A stretch of DNA of 64,000 nt, taken from Kribbella flavida DSM 17836 (GTDB lineage Bacteria; Actinomycetota; Actinomycetes; Propionibacteriales; Kribbellaceae). The translations under genes were made by a program, and so were the position numbers. This document shows positions 14,034-22,258 of this stretch, piece after piece. The stretch covers positions 5,766,001 to 5,830,000 of the forward strand of contig NC_013729.1 in assembly GCF_000024345.1 (NCBI RefSeq), read 5' to 3'. The notes beneath the pieces were generated by a model. It searched no databases. It was not told the origin of the DNA and was given only the letters and a program-made list of their open reading frames with translations. Each line of letters starts with the position of its first letter. Position 1 is the first letter of the stretch.

Positions 14034-16505
14034 CTGACCACCTTCCGAGAGCTCGGCGTGCTGCCCGAGATCTGCGACGCGCTCGACCGCGTCAACATCG
14101 TGGAGCCGTTTCCGATTCAGGAAATGACGCTTCCCGTCGCGCTGATGGGCACCGACCTGATCGGTCAGGCCCGCACCGGCACCGGAAAGACCCTCGGTTT
14201 CGGTATTCCGCTGCTGCAGCGGACCATTTCCCCCGGTGAACCGGACTACGAAGAGCTGGCCGCGCCCGGCAAGCCGCAGGCCCTCGTCGTCACGCCGACC
14301 CGTGAGCTGACGATCCAGGTGGCCAAGGACCTGACCACCGCCTCCACCGTGCGCACGGTGCGGATCCTGACCATCTACGGCGGGGTCGCGTACGAGCCGC
14401 AGCTGGAGATGCTGAAGAGCGGCGTCGACGTCGTCGTCGGTACGCCGGGCCGGCTGCTCGACCTGGCCAACCGCGGTGTGCTGGACCTGTCCCACATCAA
14501 GGTGCTGGTGCTCGACGAGGCCGACGAGATGCTCGACCTGGGCTTCCTGCCCGACGTGGAACGGATCCTGCGCAAGACGCCGGAGCTGCGCCAGACAATG
14601 TTGTTCTCGGCAACGATGCCGTCGGCCGTGATCGGCCTGGCGCGCACCCACATGCGGCACCCGCTGAACATCCGCGCGGAGTCGCACGAGGACACCCAGA
14701 TGGTGCCGACCACGGCCCAGTTCGTCTACCGCGCGCACGACCTGGACAAGCCCGAGGTGGTGGCCCGGATCCTGCAGGCCGAGGACCGCGGCCGGGTGAT
14801 GATCTTCTGCCGGACCAAGCGCGAAGCGGGCCGGCTCACCGACGACCTGGCCGACCGCGGCTTCAAGGCCGCCGCGATCCACGGCGACCTGAACCAGCAG
14901 GCCCGCGAGCGGGCGCTGACCCGGTTCCGCGGCGACAAGATCGACGTGCTGATCTGTACCGACGTCGCCGCCCGCGGCATCGACGTCGAAGGTGTCACGC
15001 ACGTCATCAACAACACCTGCCCCGAGGACGAGAAGGCCTACATCCACCGGATCGGCCGCACCGGCCGGGCCGGGGCGAGCGGGATCGCGGTCACCTTCGT
15101 CGACTGGGCCGACGTGACCCGGTGGAAGACGATCAACAAGGCGCTCGACCTGCCGTACGACGAGCCGCAGGAGATCTACTCCACCTCGCCGGAGCTCTAC
15201 CACGACCTCGGCATCCCGACCAGCGCCAAGGGCCGGATCAAGGCCGCCCGCGAGGACAAGCCGGAGCGGGACCGCCCGCCGCGGCGGTCCGAGGCCGAGG
15301 CCGGCTCCAGCCCGGCGTCGGAGTCGTCCGAGCGGCCGGGCCGCAAGCGGAACCGGAACCGGCGGCGAACCCGCAGCGGCCGCCCGCTGGACGGTGTGGT
15401 CGGCAACGAGCCGAAGTCCGAGTCCGACGTGACGGCGAAGACGCAGGTCCCGCCGACCGAGGAGTCGTCGTCGCAGGCCGGCGAAGGGGTGCGCGAGCGC
15501 AAGCCCCGTCAGCGCAACCGCCGCCGGCGTACGTCGGAGAGCGCCGAGTCGAGCACGTCGACCGAGCAGGTCACCGCTGAGCCGGCTGCTGCGACCGACG
15601 TCACCGCTTCGACCGACGTCACCGCTGCGGCCACGGGCGCCGAGACCGGTGCGCCGGTCCAGGCTGAGGCCGCGGTCGAGCAGAAGGCCGCACGGCGGAC
15701 GCGGACCCGCAGGGCTGCGGCGAAGGGGACGGACGCGCAGACCGCGGACGACGCCCAGGCTGCGGACATCGCGGGCATCGGGCAGGAGCCCGGCGCGGAC
15801 GTGGCGACGGCTGCTTCGGTTGAGGCGAGCGGTGCTGCGGAGGCGAACGCTGCGGCCGAGCAGAAGCCGGCGCGGCGTACTCGGACCCGGAAGACGGCAG
15901 CCAAGGCTGCTGAGGCAGACAACGCCGATGCGGCGGGCGCTGCCGAGCCGGCGGCCGAGGTCGCAACGGATACCGAGGCTGCAACGGCTGCCGAGGCGAA
16001 GCCGGCCAGGCGGACGCGTACGCGCAAGGCGGCGGCAGCTGCGGAGCCGATCGCGGCCGAGGCGGCGGCTGAGCCGGTTGCCGCGCCGACGGCGGCTGAG
16101 CCGGTTGCCGCGGAGACGGCTGCTGACGTGCCGGCTGAGAAGCCGGTGAAGCGGGCTCGGACGCGCAAGGCAGCGGCTGCCGAGCCGGTCGCCGAGGACT
16201 CTGCGGCGAGCGCGGCCGAGGCACCGGCGAAGAAGACGGCAGCCAAGCGCACGCGCAAGGCAACTGCGACGCCGGTCGCTGACGAGACGGCGCCGGGCGT
16301 TGAGGCCGCCGGGGACGACGCAGCCGCCGAGAAGCCTGCGAAGCGAGCGGCCCGGAAGACTGCGGCCAAGAAAACAGCTGCGAAGAAGGCGACCGCGAAG
16401 CCGACGGCTGCTGCTGACGAGATCACCGACGAAGCCAAGCCGGCGAAGCGGACTCGGACGCGCAAGGCGGCACCGACCACCCCGACCTTCACGGCGCCCG
16501 AGTAG
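14034..16505 (+). CDS. DEAD-box RNA helicase with long basic tail, probable CTG start
   Basis: ATP-dependent RNA helicase of the RhlE/DeaD type. The core (about 390 residues) has the Q motif (FPIQ), motif I ARTGTGKT, PTRELTIQ, TPGR, DEAD inside LDEADEML, SAT, and the second-domain motifs TDVAARGIDVEG and HRIGRTGRAG. The tail of about 430 residues is Ala/Lys/Arg-rich, with roughly seven variants of a KPARRTRTRKAA unit, and is probably disordered and RNA-binding. The first ATG/GTG in frame is GTG 14058, which would remove the conserved TFRELGV segment carrying the Q-motif phenylalanine. The only usable codon before it and after the in-frame stop at 14019 is CTG 14034, preceded by AGAGG at good spacing. 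Confidence 0.88.
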   Translation: MTTFRELGVLPEICDALDRVNIVEPFPIQEMTLPVALMGTDLIGQARTGTGKTLGFGIPLLQRTISPGEPDYEELAAPGKPQALVVTPTRELTIQVAKDLTTASTVRTVRILTIYGGVAYEPQLEMLKSGVDVVVGTPGRLLDLANRGVLDLSHIKVLVLDEADEMLDLGFLPDVERILRKTPELRQTMLFSATMPSAVIGLARTHMRHPLNIRAESHEDTQMVPTTAQFVYRAHDLDKPEVVARILQAEDRGRVMIFCRTKREAGRLTDDLADRGFKAAAIHGDLNQQARERALTRFRGDKIDVLICTDVAARGIDVEGVTHVINNTCPEDEKAYIHRIGRTGRAGASGIAVTFVDWADVTRWKTINKALDLPYDEPQEIYSTSPELYHDLGIPTSAKGRIKAAREDKPERDRPPRRSEAEAGSSPASESSERPGRKRNRNRRRTRSGRPLDGVVGNEPKSESDVTAKTQVPPTEESSSQAGEGVRERKPRQRNRRRRTSESAESSTSTEQVTAEPAAATDVTASTDVTAAATGAETGAPVQAEAAVEQKAARRTRTRRAAAKGTDAQTADDAQAADIAGIGQEPGADVATAASVEASGAAEANAAAEQKPARRTRTRKTAAKAAEADNADAAGAAEPAAEVATDTEAATAAEAKPARRTRTRKAAAAAEPIAAEAAAEPVAAPTAAEPVAAETAADVPAEKPVKRARTRKAAAAEPVAEDSAASAAEAPAKKTAAKRTRKATATPVADETAPGVEAAGDDAAAEKPAKRAARKTAAKKTAAKKATAKPTAAADEITDEAKPAKRTRTRKAAPTTPTFTAPE

Positions 16506-16532
16506 TCCGAGCACGAACAGACCACTCCGCGG

Positions 16533-16560
16533 ACCCCGTTCAGCACACGCTGAGCGGGGT
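16533..16560 (+). terminator. Terminator of the helicase gene
   Basis: A 12-bp stem (one G-U pair) with an ACAC loop, beginning 27 bases after the helicase stop codon. It lacks a long U-tract, as is usual in actinobacteria. Confidence 0.75.
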
Positions 16561-16683
16561 TCGCGCTGTGCAGGTCACGGTCGGCGAAACCGGTTCGTGG
16601 CCGAACGGTGACCGGCCGCCTGCAACAGCCGCCCTCACGGGACCGTCCTAGGTGGACAGTCCGGCGAGGGGAAGGTTGTGGCA

Positions 16684-17634
16684 ATGGTGAGGACGCGAGG
16701 CAGGGCCGCGGTGGCAGGGATGTTCCTGGTTGCGGCCATGGTGCTGTCCGGGTGCGGGGCCGGTGGAGACAAGGCGACGTCGTCGGAGGGCGCGGCCGCG
16801 CCCCAGGCGGACAACGCTCAGCCGCAGGATGCCGGTGCCGGCAAGAGCGGCGCGGGCACCGACAGCAAGAGCGGCGCCGGCGGGGCCGCTCAGCCGACGG
16901 TCACCCGGGCGATCATCAAGACCGGCAGGCTGACGATCGAGACCGCTGACGTGAACAAGCAGCGGCAGGCCGCGATCACGATCGTCGCCGGGCTGCGCGG
17001 CCAGGTCTCCTCCGAGGACACCGGCAGCGAGAACGACGGCCGCATCACCCGCGCGAACCTGGTGCTCAAGGTGCCCACCCCGGCGTACGAGACGGCGATC
17101 GAACGCCTGTCGGCGCTCGGGACCCGGACCTCGATCCACCAGGAGTCCAGCGACGTCACCGAGCAGGTGGTCGACGTGGACAGCAGGATCGCCTCCCAGC
17201 GCGCGAGCCTGGAGCGGATGCGCACGCTGCTCGCCAAGGCGTCGTCGATCGCCGAGATCGTCTCGGTGGAGACCGAGCTGACCCGCCGCGAGGCCGACCT
17301 GGAGTCGCTGCTGGCCAAGCAGAAGGCCCTGTCGCTGCAGACCGAGCTCGCGACCCTCACCCTGGTGATCACCGAACCGGGCAAGGCGCCGGTCGTGGAG
17401 AAGGAGGACAAGGGCTTCCTGGCCGGTCTGAAGGGCGGCTGGAACGCCTTCACTGCAACGTTCTTCGCGCTGTCCACCGCCGTCGGCGCCCTGCTGCCGT
17501 TCCTGATCGTGGCCGCTCTGATCGGCATTCCGCTCTGGCGCTACCGTCACCGCCTCCGCCGTACGCCGGTCGCCGCCCCCGCGGTTGCCGGCGCCTCCGG
17601 TCCGACCCCGCCGACCGGTTCCCACCAGCCCTGA
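16684..17634 (+). CDS. DUF4349 lipoprotein
   Basis: A 316-residue exported lipoprotein. An N-terminal hydrophobic segment ends in the lipobox LSGC (Cys about residue 23), followed by an Ala/Gly/Ser-rich linker. The DUF4349 domain includes IIKTGRLTIETADVNK, a VVDVDSRIASQRASLERMR coiled-coil helix and LTLVITEP. A C-terminal transmembrane helix (AVGALLPFLIVAALIGIPLW) and a short basic tail follow. Function is unknown; the fold suggests a membrane-tethered coiled coil. ATG 16684 is chosen over GTG 16678 because the GAGGGGAAGG ribosome site is too near the latter. Confidence 0.85.
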   Translation: MVRTRGRAAVAGMFLVAAMVLSGCGAGGDKATSSEGAAAPQADNAQPQDAGAGKSGAGTDSKSGAGGAAQPTVTRAIIKTGRLTIETADVNKQRQAAITIVAGLRGQVSSEDTGSENDGRITRANLVLKVPTPAYETAIERLSALGTRTSIHQESSDVTEQVVDVDSRIASQRASLERMRTLLAKASSIAEIVSVETELTRREADLESLLAKQKALSLQTELATLTLVITEPGKAPVVEKEDKGFLAGLKGGWNAFTATFFALSTAVGALLPFLIVAALIGIPLWRYRHRLRRTPVAAPAVAGASGPTPPTGSHQP

Positions 17635-17661
17635 CCTCCGCCCGGGGCTGAGCAGTCCGGG

Positions 17662-18420
17662 TCAGAGCAGCGCCTTCGCCAGTTCCCGGTACGCCGCCGC
17701 GCCGGAGGTCGCCGGCGCGGTGGTCAGGATGGTCTGGCCGATCGCCGGGGCCTCGGCGAACCGGATCGACTTCGGGATCGGCGGCTGCAGCACCGTCAGC
17801 GCGTAGGTGTCGGCGATGGTCTCCAGCACCGTGCGCGCGTGCGTCGTCCGGCCGTCGTACAGGGTCGGCAGGACGCCGAGCACCTCGAGCCCGGGGTTCG
17901 TCAGCTGCTGGACGTCGTGAATGGTGTCCAGCAGCTGGCCGACCCCGCGGTGCGCGAGCGTCTCGCACTGCAACGGGATCAGCACCTCCGACGCCGCGGA
18001 CAACCCGTTCACCGTCAGCAGGCCGAGGGTCGGCGGGCAGTCGATCAGAACCCAGTCGTACGCCGTACTCAGCGGCCGCAGCGCGGTCCGCAACGCCTGC
18101 TCGGGACCGCTTTCCCTGGCCAGCCGGACCTCGGCCGTCGCCAGCTCGATCGTGGCGGGCAGCAGGTCCGGACCGGCGTCGACGCCGATCAGCACGTCGC
18201 GTGCCTTCAGCTCGCCGAGCAGCACGTGGTGCAGGGAGGCGTCGAGGTCCTCGGGATCGGTGCCGAGCGAGAAGGTCAGGCAGGCCTGCGGGTCCAGGTC
18301 GACCAGCAGGACGCGCTGACCCAGCTCGGCCAGGGCAGCACCCAACGACGCGACGGTGGTGGTCTTCGCCACGCCGCCTTTCTGGTTCGCGACCGCGAGT
18401 GTGCGAGGCACCCGGCCCAT
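17662..18420 (-). CDS. ParA/Soj-like ATPase
   Basis: A 252-residue deviant Walker ATPase. P-loop KGGVAKTTT (about residues 14-22) has the signature lysine; LLVDLDPQ and VLIDCPPTLG are the A' and B motifs. There is no ParB gene or parS site beside it and a chromosomal parAB locus is normally near oriC, so this is more likely an orphan ParA-like cargo-positioning ATPase, like the one beside the DEAD-box helicase in mycobacteria. The start may be ATG 18420 or GTG 18411. The frame stays open far upstream, but that extension is antisense to the MFS gene. Confidence 0.85.
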   Translation of the reverse strand: MGRVPRTLAVANQKGGVAKTTTVASLGAALAELGQRVLLVDLDPQACLTFSLGTDPEDLDASLHHVLLGELKARDVLIGVDAGPDLLPATIELATAEVRLARESGPEQALRTALRPLSTAYDWVLIDCPPTLGLLTVNGLSAASEVLIPLQCETLAHRGVGQLLDTIHDVQQLTNPGLEVLGVLPTLYDGRTTHARTVLETIADTYALTVLQPPIPKSIRFAEAPAIGQTILTTAPATSGAAAYRELAKALL

Positions 18421-18460
18421 TGTGCCGCACCGTGGAACGGCCCGCGTTCCGGGGCGCCTG

Positions 18461-18491
18461 TTGACTTCAAGCCTTGTTGAAGTTTCAGGAT
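18461..18491 (+). promoter_or_regulatory. MerR-type promoter/operator of the MFS gene
   Basis: A -35 TTGACT (18461-18466) and a -10 CAGGAT (18486-18491) are separated by 19 bp, longer than usual. A perfect 7-bp dyad, ACTTCAA and TTGAAGT (18464-18470 and 18477-18483), begins at the -35 and fills the spacer. An overlong spacer with an internal dyad is the hallmark of MerR-family control, where the regulator twists DNA to activate. No MerR gene is in the window. Confidence 0.65.
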
Positions 18492-18498
18492 GGCCGGC

Positions 18499-19995
18499 AT
18501 GACCGAGACCTTGCAGCTGACACCCCCGCGCGCCGGACGGCGCGAGTGGCTCGGCCTCGCCGTCCTGGCGCTGCCGACGATCCTGATCGGCCTGGACATG
18601 ACCGTGCTGCACCTGGCCGCACCGATCCTGACCGCCGACCTCGCCCCGAGCAGTTCGCAACTGCTGTGGATCATCGACGTCTACGGCTTCGTGGTGGCCG
18701 GACTGTTGATCACGATGGGCACGGTCGGCGACCGGATCGGCCGTCGCCGGCTGCTGATGATCGGTGCGGCCGGGTTCGCGCTGGCGTCGGCGATCGCCGC
18801 CTTCGCGTCCAGCCCCGAGTTGCTGATCGCGGCCCGGGCGCTGCTCGGTCTGGCGGGGGCGACGCTGATGCCGTCCACGCTCTCGCTGCTCAGCAACATG
18901 TTCCGCGATCCCCGGCAGCGTCAGCTCGCGATCGCGATCTGGATGACGAACTTCATGGTGGGTGGCATCGCCGGACCGCTGGTCGGCGGCGCCCTGCTCG
19001 AGCACTTCCACTGGGGCTCGGTCTTCCTGATCGGCATTCCCCCGCTGCTGCTCCTGCTCGCGGTGGCCCGGCCGCTGCTGCCGGAGTACCGCAATCCCCG
19101 CGCCGGCCGGATCGACCTGACCAGCGTCGTGCTCTCCACCGGCGCCATCATCGCCGTCGTCTACGGTCTCAAGGAGACCGCCAAGGACGGACTGCACTCG
19201 GTCCCCGTCGTAGTGCTGGTCGCCGGCCTGCTCACCGGCTACGTGTTCGTCCGGCGGCAGCTCACGCTGGCGGAGCCGCTCCTGGACCTGCGGTTGTTCC
19301 ACCACGCCGCCTTCAGCGTCTCCCTGGGCGCGCAGACCTTCGGCCTGTACGTACTGGCCGCCATGCAGTTCCTGGCGATGCAGTACTTCCAGCTGGTGCT
19401 GGGCATGTCCCCGCTGGAGGCAGGCCTGTGGACTCTGCCTTCGGCTTTCTCCGGGATCATTGGCACGCTCGGCGGTCCGCTGGTCGTCCGCTGGCTCCGC
19501 GCCGGTACTGCGATGACTGTCGGCTTCCTCGTCGCCATCCCCGGCCTCGCGCTGATGGCCCTGTCCGGCCGGACCGAGGTGGTGGTGGGCATGACGATCG
19601 CCAGTCTCGGCATCCAGCTCGTACTGGCTCTCACCTACGACCTGGTGGTCGGCAGTGCACCACCTGAGCGAGCTGGAGCCGCATCCGGCATGGGCGAGAC
19701 CGGCACCGAGTTCGGTATGGCCTTGGGCGTCGCAGTAGCAGGCAGTCTGGTCACGGCGGTCTACCGCAGCCAGGTGACCGAGCAGACCTTGCCCAGTGGC
19801 GTTTCCAGCGAGGCGCGTGACACGCTGGGCAGCGCAGTGGCGATCGCCGAGCACCTGCCCGGCCCGCTGGCGCAGGAGCTGCTGACGCTGACCCGCGGCG
19901 CCTACACGGACGGCGTACAGCTTGCGGCACTGGTCAGTGTGGCCATCATCGCCGCGCTGGCTGTGGCCACCGCCACCCTGCTGCGAGCCAAGTAG
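18499..19995 (+). CDS. MFS drug exporter, DHA2 family (14 TM)
   Basis: A roughly 498-residue proton-driven multidrug efflux pump resembling QacA/SmvA. It has about 14 hydrophobic helices, the motif A segment GTVGDRIGRRRLL between helices 2 and 3, a conserved LDMTVLHLA stretch in helix 1 (DHA2 motif D1-like) and a GxxGPLxGG motif C region in helix 5. ATG 18499 is chosen because the upstream ATG at 18490 overlaps the -10 hexamer; the -10 is seven bases away, suggesting a leaderless mRNA. MerR-type control suggests induction by a substrate drug. Confidence 0.88.
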   Translation: MTETLQLTPPRAGRREWLGLAVLALPTILIGLDMTVLHLAAPILTADLAPSSSQLLWIIDVYGFVVAGLLITMGTVGDRIGRRRLLMIGAAGFALASAIAAFASSPELLIAARALLGLAGATLMPSTLSLLSNMFRDPRQRQLAIAIWMTNFMVGGIAGPLVGGALLEHFHWGSVFLIGIPPLLLLLAVARPLLPEYRNPRAGRIDLTSVVLSTGAIIAVVYGLKETAKDGLHSVPVVVLVAGLLTGYVFVRRQLTLAEPLLDLRLFHHAAFSVSLGAQTFGLYVLAAMQFLAMQYFQLVLGMSPLEAGLWTLPSAFSGIIGTLGGPLVVRWLRAGTAMTVGFLVAIPGLALMALSGRTEVVVGMTIASLGIQLVLALTYDLVVGSAPPERAGAASGMGETGTEFGMALGVAVAGSLVTAVYRSQVTEQTLPSGVSSEARDTLGSAVAIAEHLPGPLAQELLTLTRGAYTDGVQLAALVSVAIIAALAVATATLLRAK

Positions 19996-19999
19996 CCGA

Positions 20000-20005
20000 T
20001 ACCGT
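20000..20005 (+). promoter_or_regulatory. -10 hexamer TACCGT, leaderless start
   Basis: TACCGT, six bases, then GTG 20012. It begins five bases after the MFS stop codon, suggesting the hydrolase has its own promoter. Confidence 0.45.
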
Positions 20006-20011
20006 GGAGCC

Positions 20012-20869
20012 GTGAGTACGCCGCGCACGCTGACGTTGCCAGCTGGGGTTCGCCCCGCGACCCTCGAGACCGAGCGGGGCAGCTTCGCCACCCTGCAAGC
20101 CGTACCGGACGTCGGTACGCCGCTCGGCACGGTGCTGCTGGTCCCCGGCTGGACCGGCAGCAAGGAGGACTTCACCCCACTGGTCGACCACCTCGCCCGG
20201 TACGGCTGGCGAACGGTCGCCGTCGACCAGCGCGGCCAGCACGAAACCCCCGGGCCGGCCGACCCCTCGGCGTACACGCTGACGGAGCTCGCGGCGGACG
20301 TGGTGGCGATGAGTCAGGCGCTGGGCGGCTACAGCCAGCTCGTCGGTCACTCGTTCGGCGGTCTGGTCGCGCGCGAAGCCGTGCTGGCCGATCCGTCGGT
20401 GTTCTCGACCATCACCCTGCTCTGCTCCGGTCCGGGCGGGTTCAGCGACGAGGCGAAGGTGCAGGGCTTGCAGATGCTCGCCTTCGGGCTCGACAACCTG
20501 CCGATCGAGCAGGTGTACGACCTGAAGCTCGAGCACGACAGCAAGGAGCCGCGCTACGTCGCGCCGGCCACCGAGATCGCCGAGTTCCTGCGCAAACGCT
20601 TCACCGGCAACGTTCCGGCCGGCCTGTCCGCGATCACCAAGCGGCTGATCGACGCCGAGGACCGGACCGAGCAGCTGGCCAAATCCGGCGTCCGCGCGCA
20701 GGTCGTGTACGGCGAGTCCGACGACGGCTGGCCGCTCGCGGTCCAGGACCGGATGGCCGACATCCTCGGCGTACGCCCGCAAGTCATCGCCGGCGCGGGC
20801 CACTCCCCCGCGATCGAGCAGCCGGCCGCGACCGCCCGCATCCTGGTCGAGTTCTTCCACGACCGCTGA
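20012..20869 (+). CDS. Alpha/beta hydrolase
   Basis: A 285-residue cytosolic hydrolase. It has the nucleophile elbow VGHSFGG, an oxyanion-loop region PGWTGSKED, a DQRGQ strand end, an acidic residue in YGESDDGWP and a catalytic His in AGAGHSPAIEQP. It resembles non-haem peroxidase/epoxide-hydrolase-type family members, and the substrate cannot be told from sequence. The GTG is supported by the TACCGT hexamer. It lies 16 bp after the MFS gene and before a repeat-rich gap. Confidence 0.85.
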   Translation: MSTPRTLTLPAGVRPATLETERGSFATLQAVPDVGTPLGTVLLVPGWTGSKEDFTPLVDHLARYGWRTVAVDQRGQHETPGPADPSAYTLTELAADVVAMSQALGGYSQLVGHSFGGLVAREAVLADPSVFSTITLLCSGPGGFSDEAKVQGLQMLAFGLDNLPIEQVYDLKLEHDSKEPRYVAPATEIAEFLRKRFTGNVPAGLSAITKRLIDAEDRTEQLAKSGVRAQVVYGESDDGWPLAVQDRMADILGVRPQVIAGAGHSPAIEQPAATARILVEFFHDR

Positions 20870-20916
20870 CGGCCGGTCCGGGCGGCTCGTCTGCGCCCAG
20901 CGCCCCGCCGCCCCTG

Positions 20917-21004
20917 GCGCACTCTGATGGGTTAACCCACCAGGTGCATGGTTGGCCCACCGGATTCTGGCGGGCCAACCATGCGTTTGGTGGGTTAACC
21001 CAGG
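20917..21004. repeat. Nested palindrome (cruciform-like), copy 1
   Basis: Two stacked inverted repeats: perfect 15-bp outer arms (20928-20942 and 20988-21002, TGGGTTAACCCACCA) and perfect 13-bp inner arms (20946-20958 and 20972-20984, GCATGGTTGGCCC). Together they could form a nearly continuous hairpin of about 75 bases. The outer arm itself contains the palindrome GGGTTAACCC. It lies after the hydrolase gene. Confidence 0.9.
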
Positions 21005-21050
21005 CCGCCGGGGGGGGTGGTCGCCGTCCGCGCAACCCGACGCACCCACA

Positions 21051-21138
21051 GCGCACTCGGATGGGTCAACTCACCACATGCATGGTTGGCCCACCGGATT
21101 CTGGCGGGCCAACCATGCGTTTGGTGGGTTAACCCAGG
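21051..21138. repeat. Nested palindrome, copy 2
   Basis: Direct copy of the element at 20917, offset by exactly 134 bp. The inner arms (21080-21092 and 21106-21118), apex and right outer arm are identical. The left outer arm (21062-21076) has two changes. The 46-bp spacer between copies is unrelated. Confidence 0.9.
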
Positions 21139-21147
21139 ACGGCTGGC

Positions 21148-21195
21148 ACCGGTACGCCGGCGGTGGTCGCCGGGTACCGGTACGCCGGCGGTGGT
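21148..21195. repeat. 20-bp direct repeat, two copies
   Basis: ACCGGTACGCCGGCGGTGGT occurs at 21148-21167 and 21176-21195, period 28. It sits between palindrome copy 2 and the 3' end of the minus-strand membrane-partner gene, making 20870-21220 a gene-free block composed mostly of repeats. Confidence 0.8.
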
Positions 21196-21220
21196 GCCGG
21201 CGAGCTTGTGGGTCAGCCGG

Positions 21221-22258
21221 TTACGGCGCCGGCTTGATGTAGGTGTCCAGGTCCAGCGTGTCGAGCCCGGTCGGCCGCAGCGCGGTGAGCGTCTTCTCGT
21301 CGAGCACCCGCAGCGTCACCTGGACCGGCTTGTCGCCGGCGCCCAAGCCGACCGACGCGATGCCCAGCTGCTGGCGCGGCAACGCCTCCACCGCCGCGTG
21401 CTGCTTGGCCGCCTCCGCCTGGCTCAGCTTCACCTGCGTGACGCAGAGATTCCCGGCGACCAACGGATCCAGCGCACGCCGCACCTGCCCGAGGTCCCCG
21501 CGCGCGACCCCGATCATCACCACGCTCGGCTTGGTCGGCGGCGCCCCGGGCGTCGTGTCCGTCGGAAAACCCTCCGGCCACCCGATCCACGCATTCTGCA
21601 ACTGTCCACTGCGCGCCCGGACGAAGGACTCGACGGCCGGCGTGATCCACAACGACGCGTCGCCCTTCTTCCACCCGCCGGTCGGCGCCGCACACGGCAC
21701 CTTCTCCGCCTGCTCCGAAGCCGGCGGACGCGGAGCACTCTGCTCGTCGACCGCGATCTTGCCGCCGTTCCAGACGCCCACCAAGTGAGCCTGGCCCGTC
21801 GTGACTCCCTGAATCGTGCTTGCGTTGGCCAGCTTCTCGAGATCGACGCCCGTCACCTCCACCGATTCACCCGGCGCACAGGCGGGACGCTGCTCCCCCG
21901 GTACGACGTACGGCGTGGGCATGGACACCGGCAGGCAGTACTGAACCGGCTCACCCGGCGCGGCCACCACCTGCCCGTCGACCGCGACCCGGTCCCCGTC
22001 ACGGACGAGCAACGGGTGTTCCTTGTCGTTGCCCGGGGCAATGGCCAGCGGCGGCTCGCTCCGGTCCGGCAGCACCACCAGCGCTGCCGTCGCGATGACC
22101 GCCACACTCGCCGCCGCCAGCGCCGGAACCACCCAGCGACGCGGCGCCCGCCGTCCGGTGATCCGCTCCAGATCGGGCTCCGGCGGCGACGGCTGGTCGG
22201 CCCGCCAGCGAGCACCAGCCCGTGCGAGCAGCTCGTCGACCTCGTCGGTCGGTGTCAT
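21221..22258 (-). CDS. Membrane-anchored probable anti-sigma partner
   Basis: A 345-residue protein with a cytosolic N-terminus (TDEVDELLARAGARWR and a basic RRAPRR patch), one transmembrane helix (about residues 41-61) and a large extracytoplasmic part with at least four cysteines. The start codon overlaps the sigma-factor stop by four bases (ATGA), so they are translationally coupled. That context and topology suggest a transmembrane regulator of the sigma factor. No classical zinc-binding anti-sigma HxxxCxxC motif is visible, so the role is inferred from position only. Confidence 0.72.
   Translation of the reverse strand: MTPTDEVDELLARAGARWRADQPSPPEPDLERITGRRAPRRWVVPALAAASVAVIATAALVVLPDRSEPPLAIAPGNDKEHPLLVRDGDRVAVDGQVVAAPGEPVQYCLPVSMPTPYVVPGEQRPACAPGESVEVTGVDLEKLANASTIQGVTTGQAHLVGVWNGGKIAVDEQSAPRPPASEQAEKVPCAAPTGGWKKGDASLWITPAVESFVRARSGQLQNAWIGWPEGFPTDTTPGAPPTKPSVVMIGVARGDLGQVRRALDPLVAGNLCVTQVKLSQAEAAKQHAAVEALPRQQLGIASVGLGAGDKPVQVTLRVLDEKTLTALRPTGLDTLDLDTYIKPAP

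Noticed and set aside
13980-16514. 844-codon open frame on the minus strand
   Set aside because: It is antisense to the DEAD-box helicase gene. The protein is a low-complexity Arg/Leu-rich mirror of the repetitive tail and has no family motifs.
17662-18420. Replication origin or parABS locus
   Set aside because: There is a ParA-like gene but no ParB gene, no parS-like sites, no dnaA/dnaN genes and only one remote DnaA box.
17662-20277. ParA frame extended upstream to 871 residues
   Set aside because: The extra 619 codons are antisense to the MFS gene. ParA-like proteins begin at the ATG/GTG just before the P-loop strand.
20917-21138. CRISPR-like array
   Set aside because: There are only two copies, each a large nested palindrome, with no series of unique spacers and no cas genes.
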